Positions 35,993-43,939 of a DNA stretch of 64,000 nt are shown piece after piece; positions within the stretch are counted from its first letter, which is position 1; each line of letters opens with the position of its first letter. The stretch lies in assembly GCF_001437285.1 (NCBI RefSeq), contig NZ_JQBF01000002.1, positions 186,001-250,000 on the forward strand, written 5' to 3'. Position numbers and translations under genes: made by a program. Below the pieces are notes generated by a model. That model saw nothing but the letters and a program-made list of their open reading frames with translations. It was not told the DNA's origin and searched no databases. This DNA comes from Pediococcus pentosaceus. Its GTDB lineage: Bacteria > Bacillota > Bacilli > Lactobacillales > Lactobacillaceae.

Positions 35993-36376
35993 TGTAAATC
36001 TCGGGTAATTGCGGTTAGCATCTGCTGACTGAGGAAAGTCCATGCTCGCACAAGCTGCGATGCTTGTAGTGTTCGTGCCTGGTGAAAAAATAAGCTGGGG
36101 CATTTGCTTTGCAAATGACGGCAAGTGAACAAGCTAAAGCCTTCGGTCATGCTTAAGTAGCTTTGAAAAGTGCCACAGAGACGATCTTATTAAGAAATTA
36201 ATAAGTTGGAACGCGGTAAACCCCTCGAGCGGGCAACCCAAACTATGGTAGGGGAGCTTCACATCTGGAATTGAACTAAATGTGGGGGCAGACATTGTCT
36301 GGAGATAGATGATTACCCAAATTTAAATTTTCCTGAGAATTTATTTTGGACAAAACATGGCTTATAGAGATTTACA
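35993..36376 (+). ncRNA. rnpB: RNase P RNA (type B)
   Basis: Catalytic RNA of RNase P that matures tRNA 5' ends. The pairing TGTAAATCTC (35993) with GAGATTTACA (36367) closes helix P1. Universally conserved cores are readable: GAGGAAAGTCCATGCTC in the 5' part and the AGACGATC / GGGGCAGACATTGTCTGGAG-type segments in the 3' part. Between gpsB and an rlmL-like gene is its usual place in Bacilli. A terminator follows. Confidence 0.97.
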
Positions 36377-36383
36377 AATCAGG

Positions 36384-36425
36384 AAAGCTAGGGTAAAAGT
36401 TATCTTTTATCCTGGCTTTTTATTT
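36384..36425 (+). terminator. Terminator of rnpB
   Basis: AAGCTAGGGTAAAAG / CTTTTATCCTGGCTT stem (two G-T pairs) with a TTAT loop and T-run. Confidence 0.9.
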
Positions 36426-36455
36426 TAACTAAAATTTATAAATAGGGAAGTAAAT

Positions 36456-37586
36456 ATGAAGAAATTCAATTTAATTGCCACAATGGCAAGTGGTTTAGAA
36501 AGTTTAACAAAAAATGAATTAAAAGATTTAGGCTATGAAGTTCAAACTGAAAATGGTCGGGTTCGTTTTGAAGGGACCTTTGAAGATATTATTAAAACTA
36601 ATTTATGGTTAAGAACCGCTGACCGAATTAAAATCGTTGTTGGTGAGTTTGAAGCTAAAACGTTTGATGATTTATTCGAATCTGTAAAGGCATTGCCTTG
36701 GGACGAATTGATCCCTGTGGATGGAGCTTTTCCAGTTAGTGGTAAATCTAAAAAATCAACTCTTTTTAGTGTTCCAGATATTCAAGCTATTACTAAAAAA
36801 GCGGTTGTTGAAAAATTACGTGAGGTTTTCCATTGGCGTAATCAATTTCCAGAAACAGGGGCTAAATATGGTCTTGAAGTAGCCATTGATAAAGACCATG
36901 TCATGATTACCCTTGATACAACGGGTGATAGTTTATTCAAGCGTGGTTACCGACTACATAAGGGTACTGCTCCACTAAAAGAAACTATGGCAGCCGCATT
37001 GGTTTTGCTAACTAACTGGTATCCAGACAAACCACTTGTGGATCCATTTTGTGGTTCTGGTACAGTTTTAATTGAAGCAGCCATGATTGGCCAAAATATT
37101 GCGCCGGGTTTTAACCGTGATTTTGCCTGTGAAGACTGGCCCATTGTCGATCAAGAAATGGTAGAACGGGTTCGTGCTGCTGCAGATGAAAAGGCCAATT
37201 ACGATGTTGAATTAGACATCACTGGTTACGATATTGATCAAAATATGATTGATATTGCAACTGAAAATGCGGAAGAAGCTGGATTATCTGGAATTATTTC
37301 CTTTAAGCAACAAGCAGTTAAGGACTTTAAAACTGATAAGAAGAATGGTGTTATGATTGGTAACCCTCCTTATGGGGAACGAATGGGGGACCAAGAGTTA
37401 GTTCGAAAGATTTATCGTCAATTAGGGGCTGCAACGGGTTCGCTAACTACCTGGAGTCGTTATTTTATTACGAGTGATTTAGATTTTGAAAATTATTATG
37501 GTCAAAAAGCCACTAAAAAACGTAAATTATATAATGGTGCTTTGAGAACTGATTATTTCCAATTCTGGGGTAAACGTGAAAGGTAG
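36456..37586 (+). CDS. RlmL/YpsC-like 23S rRNA guanine-N2 methyltransferase
   Basis: 376-residue protein with an N-terminal THUMP RNA-binding domain (residues ~1-155) and a C-terminal class I SAM methyltransferase. DPFCGSGTVLIEAAM (about 191-205) is motif I and GNPPYGERMG (about 303-312) the NPPY catalytic motif for N-methylation of an exocyclic amine. It corresponds to B. subtilis YpsC and the N-terminal half of E. coli RlmL (m2G2445). First of a run of tightly spaced genes to rluD. Confidence 0.92.
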   Translation: MKKFNLIATMASGLESLTKNELKDLGYEVQTENGRVRFEGTFEDIIKTNLWLRTADRIKIVVGEFEAKTFDDLFESVKALPWDELIPVDGAFPVSGKSKKSTLFSVPDIQAITKKAVVEKLREVFHWRNQFPETGAKYGLEVAIDKDHVMITLDTTGDSLFKRGYRLHKGTAPLKETMAAALVLLTNWYPDKPLVDPFCGSGTVLIEAAMIGQNIAPGFNRDFACEDWPIVDQEMVERVRAAADEKANYDVELDITGYDIDQNMIDIATENAEEAGLSGIISFKQQAVKDFKTDKKNGVMIGNPPYGERMGDQELVRKIYRQLGAATGSLTTWSRYFITSDLDFENYYGQKATKKRKLYNGALRTDYFQFWGKRER

Positions 37587-37589
37587 GTC

Positions 37590-38690
37590 TTGATAGTGAA
37601 AATTGCGGTTATTGGAAATGGAATTGTTGGCGCAACTTTTGTTAATGAAATTTTAGAGCGATTTCCTGCATACCAAATCGTCCAATTTGACGGTATTAAA
37701 GGGACTGCAACGACAGCTTCTGCCGGAATTATTGCTCCTTGGTTATCTAAACGTCGAAATAAAAAATGGTACAATTTGGCTCGTCAAGGGGCGGAATATA
37801 TGTACCAAATAGCAGAAAAATACCGAATGCCTCCAGCAGTCTATTTTAAAAGTGGCGTAATTTATACACGAGATAATAATGAAAAGATTAGTGCACTACT
37901 CACCTTAGCTAAGGACCGAATTAAAGACGCTCCTCAAATGGAGGGATTTCGGCGGATTGATAATGCCGAAATCAAACAACTTTTTAATTTTATCCAAACT
38001 GAAAATAATGGAGTTTTAGTTGAGGGTGGCGCACGAATCGATGGACAAAAATTTGTTGAATTTTTGAATCAGCGCAATCAAACAAAGTTCGAATTACGTA
38101 ATGAACGAGCTGTTTTATCGAAAAATGGAACAGATACCCTGGTTAATGGTGAAAAATTTGATTTAATCGTCTTAGCTGTAGGTGCTTGGCTAAAAGATAC
38201 TTTAAGCGATATTGGCATCGAAGCCTTAACTCGTCCTCAAAAGGGGCAGTTAATTGAAGTAGAGCTTCCTGGGCAAGCCCAAGTTAATGCAAATGCTCCC
38301 GTTTTAATGCCTGAAGGTGAACGAGATTTTATTCCTACTAACCATGGAACTTTACTCATTGGAGCTACTCATGAAAATGATCAAGGATTTGATTTAACAG
38401 TGAGTGATCAAATTATTGACGATTTATTAGCCAGTGGGCAACGAGTGATTTCTAATTTAGATAAATCGATGGTCAAGAATACGCGCGTAGGGACACGGGC
38501 GTATACTGAGGATTTTGCACCATTCTTTGGCTATTTGCCAAACCAACCACAAATTATGGTAGCGTCTGGATTAGGTTCATCTGGGTTAACTACAGGTCCA
38601 ATTATTGGAAAACTATTAGCTGATTTAGTAGAAAATCCCGAGTTGGATATGACTGATTTGACTAAACCACTGACAACATACATTAAGTAG
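37590..38690 (+). CDS. FAD-dependent amino acid oxidase-like protein
   Basis: 366-residue DAO-fold flavoprotein. AVIGNGIVGATF at the N-terminus is the FAD-binding GxGxxG; GTATTASAGIIAPW is the second FAD contact; the C-terminal part includes GTRAYTEDFAPFFG and SGLGSSGLTTGP typical of glycine oxidase/D-amino acid dehydrogenase relatives. Substrate is likely an amino acid or imine, not determined. Start TTG 37590 or GTG 37596; AAAGG fits TTG slightly better. Three bases after the preceding gene. Confidence 0.85.
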   Translation: MIVKIAVIGNGIVGATFVNEILERFPAYQIVQFDGIKGTATTASAGIIAPWLSKRRNKKWYNLARQGAEYMYQIAEKYRMPPAVYFKSGVIYTRDNNEKISALLTLAKDRIKDAPQMEGFRRIDNAEIKQLFNFIQTENNGVLVEGGARIDGQKFVEFLNQRNQTKFELRNERAVLSKNGTDTLVNGEKFDLIVLAVGAWLKDTLSDIGIEALTRPQKGQLIEVELPGQAQVNANAPVLMPEGERDFIPTNHGTLLIGATHENDQGFDLTVSDQIIDDLLASGQRVISNLDKSMVKNTRVGTRAYTEDFAPFFGYLPNQPQIMVASGLGSSGLTTGPIIGKLLADLVENPELDMTDLTKPLTTYIK

Positions 38691-38703
38691 AGAGGTACAT
38701 GGT

Positions 38704-39090
38704 ATGAAGAAAGTAGAAAGTTTTTATTATCAGCCAGATTTTTTAAATAACATGATCAGCTGGTCATGGACTCTAATGATTCTGATTGTAGGTATTATTT
38801 TCTGGTTAGAAGTAACAACATTTAATTGGATTACGGCGACTTTTTTTGCATTGTTTATTGTAGTAATCAGTGTACAAACTGTCAGTCGAACCGTTGAAAT
38901 AATTGGTTCTGAGCTGATTATTAATCGGGTAATCAAAAGTAATTTCACAATTTTAAGCATTAGTAAAATTAAAAATGTAACGCAAGGCAAAATGTCACTA
39001 AGTTTTGACTATGGCAATAAAAGATATAAACTATTAATGAGTCGTAAGTCATCAGATAAATTATTTAAAGCTTTGACAAAAAAGGGGTAG
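38704..39090 (+). CDS. ebsA: EbsA-like membrane protein
   Basis: 128-residue protein with two adjacent membrane helices (about 17-60) followed by a soluble ~65-residue beta-rich, PH-like domain ([15 protein letters not shown]...[10 protein letters not shown]). The pattern corresponds to EbsA-family proteins of lactic acid bacteria, first named from enterococcal aggregation-substance work, with no clear molecular role. Thirteen bases after the FAD gene and 7 before fhs, so cotranscribed. Confidence 0.65.
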   Translation: MKKVESFYYQPDFLNNMISWSWTLMILIVGIIFWLEVTTFNWITATFFALFIVVISVQTVSRTVEIIGSELIINRVIKSNFTILSISKIKNVTQGKMSLSFDYGNKRYKLLMSRKSSDKLFKALTKKG

Positions 39091-39097
39091 AAGATTA

Positions 39098-40759
39098 ATG
39101 AATGATATTGAAATTTCCCAGAATGCTGAAATGTTACCAATTCAAACAATTGCTAAACAAGCCGGATTTGATGAAAAGGTAGTCGAACCTTATGGTCATT
39201 ACAAGGCCAAAATTGATATTTTTTCCGAGAAACCAAATACGCAACTTGGAAAATTGGTTCTGGTCACCTCGATTAATCCAACGCCCGCTGGAGAAGGTAA
39301 ATCGACCGTAACCGTTGGATTAGGTGATGCTTTAAATGACTTGACGGGGTCAGCAATGATTGCCTTACGTGAACCCTCCCAAGGTCCCGTTATGGGTATG
39401 AAAGGTGGTGCCACCGGCGGAGGTTACTCCCAAGTAATTCCGATGGACGACATCAATTTGCATTTTACTGGTGATATGCATGCTTTGACTGCAGCTAATA
39501 ATACTTTAGCAGCTTTGATTGACAATCATCTTCAGCAAGGAAATGAACTCAATATCGATCCTCGAACCATCGTTTGGCGTCGCTGTTTAGACATTAATGA
39601 CCGCGCGCTACGTAATATAGTTATTGGATTGGGAGGGCGCTTTAGTGGTGTGCCTCGAGAAGATAAATTTGACATTACCGTAGCCAGTGAACTAATGGCT
39701 ATCTTGTGCCTAGCCCAAGATTTAAATGATTTAAAGGAACGGATTAACCGTATTTTGATTGCCAATAACTATGATGGTCAACCCATCTTTGTTAAAGACC
39801 TACACGTTGGTGGCGCCATTGCTACGTTGCTAAAAGATGTGATTAAGCCTAATTTAGTGCAAACCCTTGGTCATACTCCCGCCATAATTCATGGTGGACC
39901 TTTTGCTAATATTGCTCATGGGTGCAACAGTGTTTTAGCCACGAAAACTGCTTTACGACATGCAAAATATACTGTAACTGAAGCTGGTTTTGGAGCTGAT
40001 TTGGGAGCTGAAAAATTCCTCGATATCAAGACCCCTGTCCTGGGCAAGCAACCTGATGCAATTGTAATTGTGGCAACGGTACGGGCCTTAAAATACAATG
40101 GTGGAGCTAAACTAGCTGATTTAAAAAATGAAGATGTGGAAGCTCTCCAAAAAGGTTACATTAATTTACAACGTCATATCAAAAATATGCAACGTTATAA
40201 CATCCCTGTAACTGTTTCAATTAATCATTTTATTAGTGATACAGACCAAGAGGTTAACACGCTAGTTAAGTTGATTGAAGCGGAAGGTGTATCTGCAATT
40301 GTTACCGATGCGTGGGCCAAGGGTGGTGCAGGTTCTAAAGATTTAGCCAATGAAGTGATTGCCTTGGCTGATACTAATCAGGGACCAATGACTAAGTTAT
40401 ACGATAACAATGGCCGAATCGAAGACAAAATTAAAACAATTGTTCAAAAAATATATGGTGGTAGTGATGTAGAATATTCACCACAAGCACTTAAGAAAAT
40501 TAAAGAATGTGTAGCAAATGGTTGGGATCATCTCCCAATTTGTATGGCAAAATCCCAGTATTCATTTTCAGATGATCCTAAACAGTTAGGAGCACCAAGT
40601 GACTTTGTTATGCATGTTAACGATATTAACATTCGACTAGGAGCAGGATTCTTAGTCATTCAAACTGGTAAGGTGCTTACTATGCCAGGACTTCCCAAGC
40701 ATCCTGCCGCATTAGATATCGACATCGATAGTAAAGGAGAAATTACCGGATTATTCTAG
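39098..40759 (+). CDS. fhs: Formate-tetrahydrofolate ligase
   Basis: 553-residue N10-formyl-THF synthetase, providing formyl groups for purines and fMet. The P-loop [11 protein letters not shown] (about 63-73), [11 protein letters not shown], and the family segments [14 protein letters not shown] and [13 protein letters not shown] are all present, and length is normal. It uses formate, ATP and THF. Member of the cotranscribed core block. Confidence 0.98.
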   Translation: MNDIEISQNAEMLPIQTIAKQAGFDEKVVEPYGHYKAKIDIFSEKPNTQLGKLVLVTSINPTPAGEGKSTVTVGLGDALNDLTGSAMIALREPSQGPVMGMKGGATGGGYSQVIPMDDINLHFTGDMHALTAANNTLAALIDNHLQQGNELNIDPRTIVWRRCLDINDRALRNIVIGLGGRFSGVPREDKFDITVASELMAILCLAQDLNDLKERINRILIANNYDGQPIFVKDLHVGGAIATLLKDVIKPNLVQTLGHTPAIIHGGPFANIAHGCNSVLATKTALRHAKYTVTEAGFGADLGAEKFLDIKTPVLGKQPDAIVIVATVRALKYNGGAKLADLKNEDVEALQKGYINLQRHIKNMQRYNIPVTVSINHFISDTDQEVNTLVKLIEAEGVSAIVTDAWAKGGAGSKDLANEVIALADTNQGPMTKLYDNNGRIEDKIKTIVQKIYGGSDVEYSPQALKKIKECVANGWDHLPICMAKSQYSFSDDPKQLGAPSDFVMHVNDINIRLGAGFLVIQTGKVLTMPGLPKHPAALDIDIDSKGEITGLF

Positions 40760-40772
40760 TAATTAAAGTTTT

Positions 40773-41225
40773 ATGAAATGGTTTAGTTATATAGTTGGTT
40801 TATTACTTTTAGTAATTGATCAGCTGGTAAAAAGCGCTGTTAGTAATCAGATTGCTTTAGGAACTGTTAAAAGTTTTATTCCAGGAGTATTGTCCTTAAC
40901 CAATTTACGTAATGATGGTGCCGCTTGGAGTATTTTATCAGGAAATCAGATATTTTTTTATCTAATCACCGTAGTAGCTTTAGTCGTATTAATCTATTTA
41001 CTAGTTACACAGCGCCAGCACTTATTATATCAATGGGGATTAACCCTCATGATTACAGGAACCTTGGGTAATTTTATTGACCGCATTCGTTTAAAATACG
41101 TTGTTGATATGTTTCAAATTGACTTTTTCAATTTTCCAATTTTTAACATTGCTGATATGTGCTTAACTTTTGGTGTCATCATATTATTCATTGCCATTAT
41201 TCGCGACGAAAGAATTGAGGGGTAG
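40773..41225 (+). CDS. lspA: Lipoprotein signal peptidase (LspA)
   Basis: 150-residue type II signal peptidase with four membrane helices. LVIDQLVKSAV at the N-terminus, the NLRNDGAAWSI motif, and the two catalytic Asp residues in RLKYVVDMFQ and FNIADMCLT are readable. It cleaves prolipoproteins after diacylglyceryl transfer. ATG at 40773 with a weak ribosome binding site, 13 bases after fhs; followed at 9 bases by rluD, a conserved pair. Confidence 0.96.
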   Translation: MKWFSYIVGLLLLVIDQLVKSAVSNQIALGTVKSFIPGVLSLTNLRNDGAAWSILSGNQIFFYLITVVALVVLIYLLVTQRQHLLYQWGLTLMITGTLGNFIDRIRLKYVVDMFQIDFFNFPIFNIADMCLTFGVIILFIAIIRDERIEG

Positions 41226-41234
41226 TTAGAGTTT

Positions 41235-42137
41235 ATGGAACAATTTTCATTTGTGGTTTCAGATCAAGAAAGTGGGCGTTTGGATAAAGTAGTTACCAAT
41301 CATTATCCAGATTTAACACGGTCAAAAATCCAAAATTTAATTAAACAAGAGCAAATTTTAGTAAATCAAGCACCAACCACCAATCGGTATAAAGTTTCAG
41401 AAAATGATGTAATTGACGTTACTTTACCTGATCCAGTCGAAGTTAGTGTAAAACCCGAAAAAATGAATTTAGATATTGTGTTTGAAGATGATGACGTAAT
41501 TGTCGTTAATAAGCCGCAAGGTATGGTAGTACATCCTGCTCCGGGACATGAAAATGGCACATTAGTAAATGGTTTATTAGACCATGCACCATTAGCAACG
41601 GTTAACGGAGAGCTACGCCCAGGAATTGTTCATCGTATCGACAAAGACACTTCGGGCCTATTGATGGTTGCTAAAAATGATCAAGCAATGCTGAGCTTAA
41701 GTGCGCAGTTGAAAGCTAAAACGAACCAACGAAAGTATTTAGCAATCGTACATGGCAATTTCAAGGAAGAAGCTGGCACAATCAATGCTCCAATCGGTAG
41801 GTCTAAAAAAGATCGCAAAAAAATGGCTATTGTTGAAGATGGTCGTCCAGCCGTAACTCATTTTAAGGTTTTAGAACGTTTTACGGACTATACTTTAATT
41901 GAATGTGAGTTGGAAACCGGGCGCACTCATCAAATTAGAGTTCATCTTAAATATATTGGTCATCCGGTAGCGGGGGACCCACTTTATGGCCCTCGAAATA
42001 CCTTAAAAGGTAATGGTCAATTCTTACATGCCAAGTTACTAGGATTTAAACATCCGCGTACAGGTGAAGAACTAGTATTTGAAGTTGATCCACCACAAAT
42101 TTTTCAAGATACACTTAGTAAGCTTAGAGGAATTTAA
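41235..42137 (+). CDS. rluD: RluD-family 23S rRNA pseudouridine synthase
   Basis: 300-residue pseudouridine synthase with an N-terminal S4 RNA-binding domain (RLDKVVTNHYPDLTRSKIQ) and catalytic domain with HRIDKDTSGLLMVAK (catalytic Asp), ETGRTHQIRVH and GDPLYG. Family RluC/RluD; by position after lspA it is the YlyB type. Ribosome binding site GAGGGG. Ends the core block at a strong terminator. Confidence 0.95.
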   Translation: MEQFSFVVSDQESGRLDKVVTNHYPDLTRSKIQNLIKQEQILVNQAPTTNRYKVSENDVIDVTLPDPVEVSVKPEKMNLDIVFEDDDVIVVNKPQGMVVHPAPGHENGTLVNGLLDHAPLATVNGELRPGIVHRIDKDTSGLLMVAKNDQAMLSLSAQLKAKTNQRKYLAIVHGNFKEEAGTINAPIGRSKKDRKKMAIVEDGRPAVTHFKVLERFTDYTLIECELETGRTHQIRVHLKYIGHPVAGDPLYGPRNTLKGNGQFLHAKLLGFKHPRTGEELVFEVDPPQIFQDTLSKLRGI

Positions 42138-42196
42138 AAAAGAGTTATAACAAAGATTGATATTTACCAATGTGTCTTTTGTTATAACTCTTTTTT
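42136..42196 (+). terminator. Terminator between rluD and pyrR
   Basis: 19-bp perfect stem AAAAAAGAGTTATAACAAA with its complement, then T-run. The loop contains no PyrR-binding consensus, so it is a plain terminator. Confidence 0.9.
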
Positions 42197-42245
42197 CTAT
42201 ATACTTATAAAATAATGTTAGATTAAGGTTAGGAGTTCCAATTAC

Positions 42246-42254
42246 TGATATAAT
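42246..42254 (+). promoter_or_regulatory. Extended -10 promoter of the pyrR operon
   Basis: TGATATAAT (TGnTATAAT) 44 bases before the pyrR ATG, no clear -35. No PyrR attenuator was found in the leader. Confidence 0.55.
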
Positions 42255-42297
42255 TGAATTAGTGAGTTTTTGAAAGAAGAAGGAGGACTTGGCGAGT

Positions 42298-42831
42298 ATG
42301 GAAAAAGAAATTATGGATGCCATGGCAATGAAAAGGGCTTTAACAAGAATTACTTATGAAATTATCGAACGTAATAAAGGGGTCGAAGACATCGTATTGA
42401 TTGGTATAAAAACGCGTGGTGTTTTTATTGCTAAGCGAATTGCTGAACGTCTGAAACAACTTGAAAATTTTGATATTCCAGTTGGTGAATTGGATATAGC
42501 TGAATACCGTGATGATCAACGTAATTCAGCTGAACCACGTTCAACTAAAGCTAATTCTAGTCTTGCTAAACTTGATTTAAAGGATCGAAAAGTGATTTTG
42601 ATTGATGATGTTCTCTATACTGGACGAACAATCCGCGCTGCTATGGACGCAATTATGGATATTAACCGTCCAGCTCAAATTAGTTTAGCGGTTCTTGTCG
42701 ATCGTGGACATCGGGAATTACCAATTCGTGCTGATTTTGTGGGTAAGAATATTCCAACAGCACAAAACGAGAAAATTAACGTTTTTGTCCGCGAAATTGA
42801 TAATGAAGACGTTGTTCTCTTAGAAAATTAA
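42298..42831 (+). CDS. pyrR: PyrR bifunctional regulator/uracil phosphoribosyltransferase
   Basis: 177-residue PyrR with the PRPP-binding motif [17 protein letters not shown] (about 97-113) and the family N-terminus ([17 protein letters not shown]). Active-site and dimer segments look intact ([19 protein letters not shown]). PyrR binds pyr mRNA in response to UMP and can act as UPRTase. The ATG at 42298 was preferred to TTG 42289 because AAGAAGGAGG is only 2 bases before TTG. It heads an operon with two degenerate CPSase-like genes rather than pyrB/C, and no PyrR-type attenuator is present, which resembles the PyrR2 locus described from L. plantarum. Confidence 0.93.
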   Translation: MEKEIMDAMAMKRALTRITYEIIERNKGVEDIVLIGIKTRGVFIAKRIAERLKQLENFDIPVGELDIAEYRDDQRNSAEPRSTKANSSLAKLDLKDRKVILIDDVLYTGRTIRAAMDAIMDINRPAQISLAVLVDRGHRELPIRADFVGKNIPTAQNEKINVFVREIDNEDVVLLEN

Positions 42832-42858
42832 CATGATTTAACTGTGGAGGTGGCTATT

Positions 42859-43938
42859 ATGGCAGACCGATATTTAATATTAGAAGACGGTTCCGTTTTT
42901 AAGGGTAAAGCATTCGGATCGCGAGCAACCACCTTTGGCGAAGTTGTTTTTACTACCGTAATGACTGGATATCAACAAGTCATTACCAATCAAATTTATC
43001 ATAATCAGATTATTGTTTTCTCTGAACCCACAATTGGTGCTGTAGGAATTGATCGGGCGAGCTATGAATCGGTTGATCCCACTTGTAAAGGCGTCATTGT
43101 TAGAGATGTAGCTGCGGTTTCCATTAATCGACGTCGCCGCTTATCTTTAGATGAATACTTAAAACGGCAAAACATTCCAGGAATTTCTGGAATTGACACC
43201 CGTGCTCTGATTAAAAAATTACGTTCAACCGGAACCATTAAAGGCAGTATTATAGATCCTGTTAAGGATTTGGAACATGCTTTTGATCAGCTAAGAGCTA
43301 TTGTTTTAACTAATCAACAGGTTAATCAAGTATCTACTCCCAAAGCCTTTCCAAATCCAGGAAATGGCAAAAATGTGGTAGTCGTTGATTTAGGGCTTAA
43401 ATACGGAATTCTTCGGCAACTTAGCCAGCGGGATTGTAATGTAACAGTTCTGGGGTATTCAGCTACTGCGGATAGTATTTTTAGTTTAGATCCTGATGGT
43501 GTTATTATTTCGACCGGTCCGGGGAATCCGCGCGATTTGCCTCCGGAAGTGATTGAGATGATTCAGATTGTTGAGCGTAATATCCCGTTATTTGCGATTG
43601 GATTGGGACACGAAGCTTTTGCAATTGCGAATGGCTGTGAAATTATGGAATTATCATCTGAACACCATGGTTCTAATCATCCAATTCTATCTGTTATCAC
43701 AGATGAAATTATGTACGCCTCACATGGACAAGGATTTACGGTAGACCCTAATTCTGTAGATCGTAATGATTTAATCGTAACGCATTACGATTTAATTGAT
43801 CACTCCGTGCAAGGACTACGTCACCGAGATTTTCCAGCTTTCAGTGTTCAATTCTTTCCAGATAGTTCTCCTGGTCCAACGGAAGCTACCGAATTGTTTG
43901 ATGAATTTATGGAAATGATGACAAGAGGGGGTCGTTGA
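42859..43938 (+). CDS. CarA-like protein lacking the glutaminase triad
   Basis: 359-residue homologue of the small subunit of carbamoyl-phosphate synthase, full length and alignable throughout (N-terminal CPSase domain, then class I GATase domain). The catalytic triad is gone: where active CarA has GICLGHQ this protein reads AIGLGHE (Cys to Gly248), and where it has QYHPE this reads QFFPD (His to Phe333, Glu to Asp335). The frame is nevertheless intact with good ribosome binding site GGAGGTG. It cannot hydrolyse glutamine by the known mechanism. Cotranscribed with pyrR (27 bases) and the CarB-like gene (1-base gap). Confidence 0.9.
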   Translation: MADRYLILEDGSVFKGKAFGSRATTFGEVVFTTVMTGYQQVITNQIYHNQIIVFSEPTIGAVGIDRASYESVDPTCKGVIVRDVAAVSINRRRRLSLDEYLKRQNIPGISGIDTRALIKKLRSTGTIKGSIIDPVKDLEHAFDQLRAIVLTNQQVNQVSTPKAFPNPGNGKNVVVVDLGLKYGILRQLSQRDCNVTVLGYSATADSIFSLDPDGVIISTGPGNPRDLPPEVIEMIQIVERNIPLFAIGLGHEAFAIANGCEIMELSSEHHGSNHPILSVITDEIMYASHGQGFTVDPNSVDRNDLIVTHYDLIDHSVQGLRHRDFPAFSVQFFPDSSPGPTEATELFDEFMEMMTRGGR

Positions 43939-43939
43939 T

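Noticed and set aside
42136-42297. PyrR-dependent attenuator before pyrR.
   Set aside because: The hairpin terminates rluD and contains no PyrR-binding anti-antiterminator consensus.
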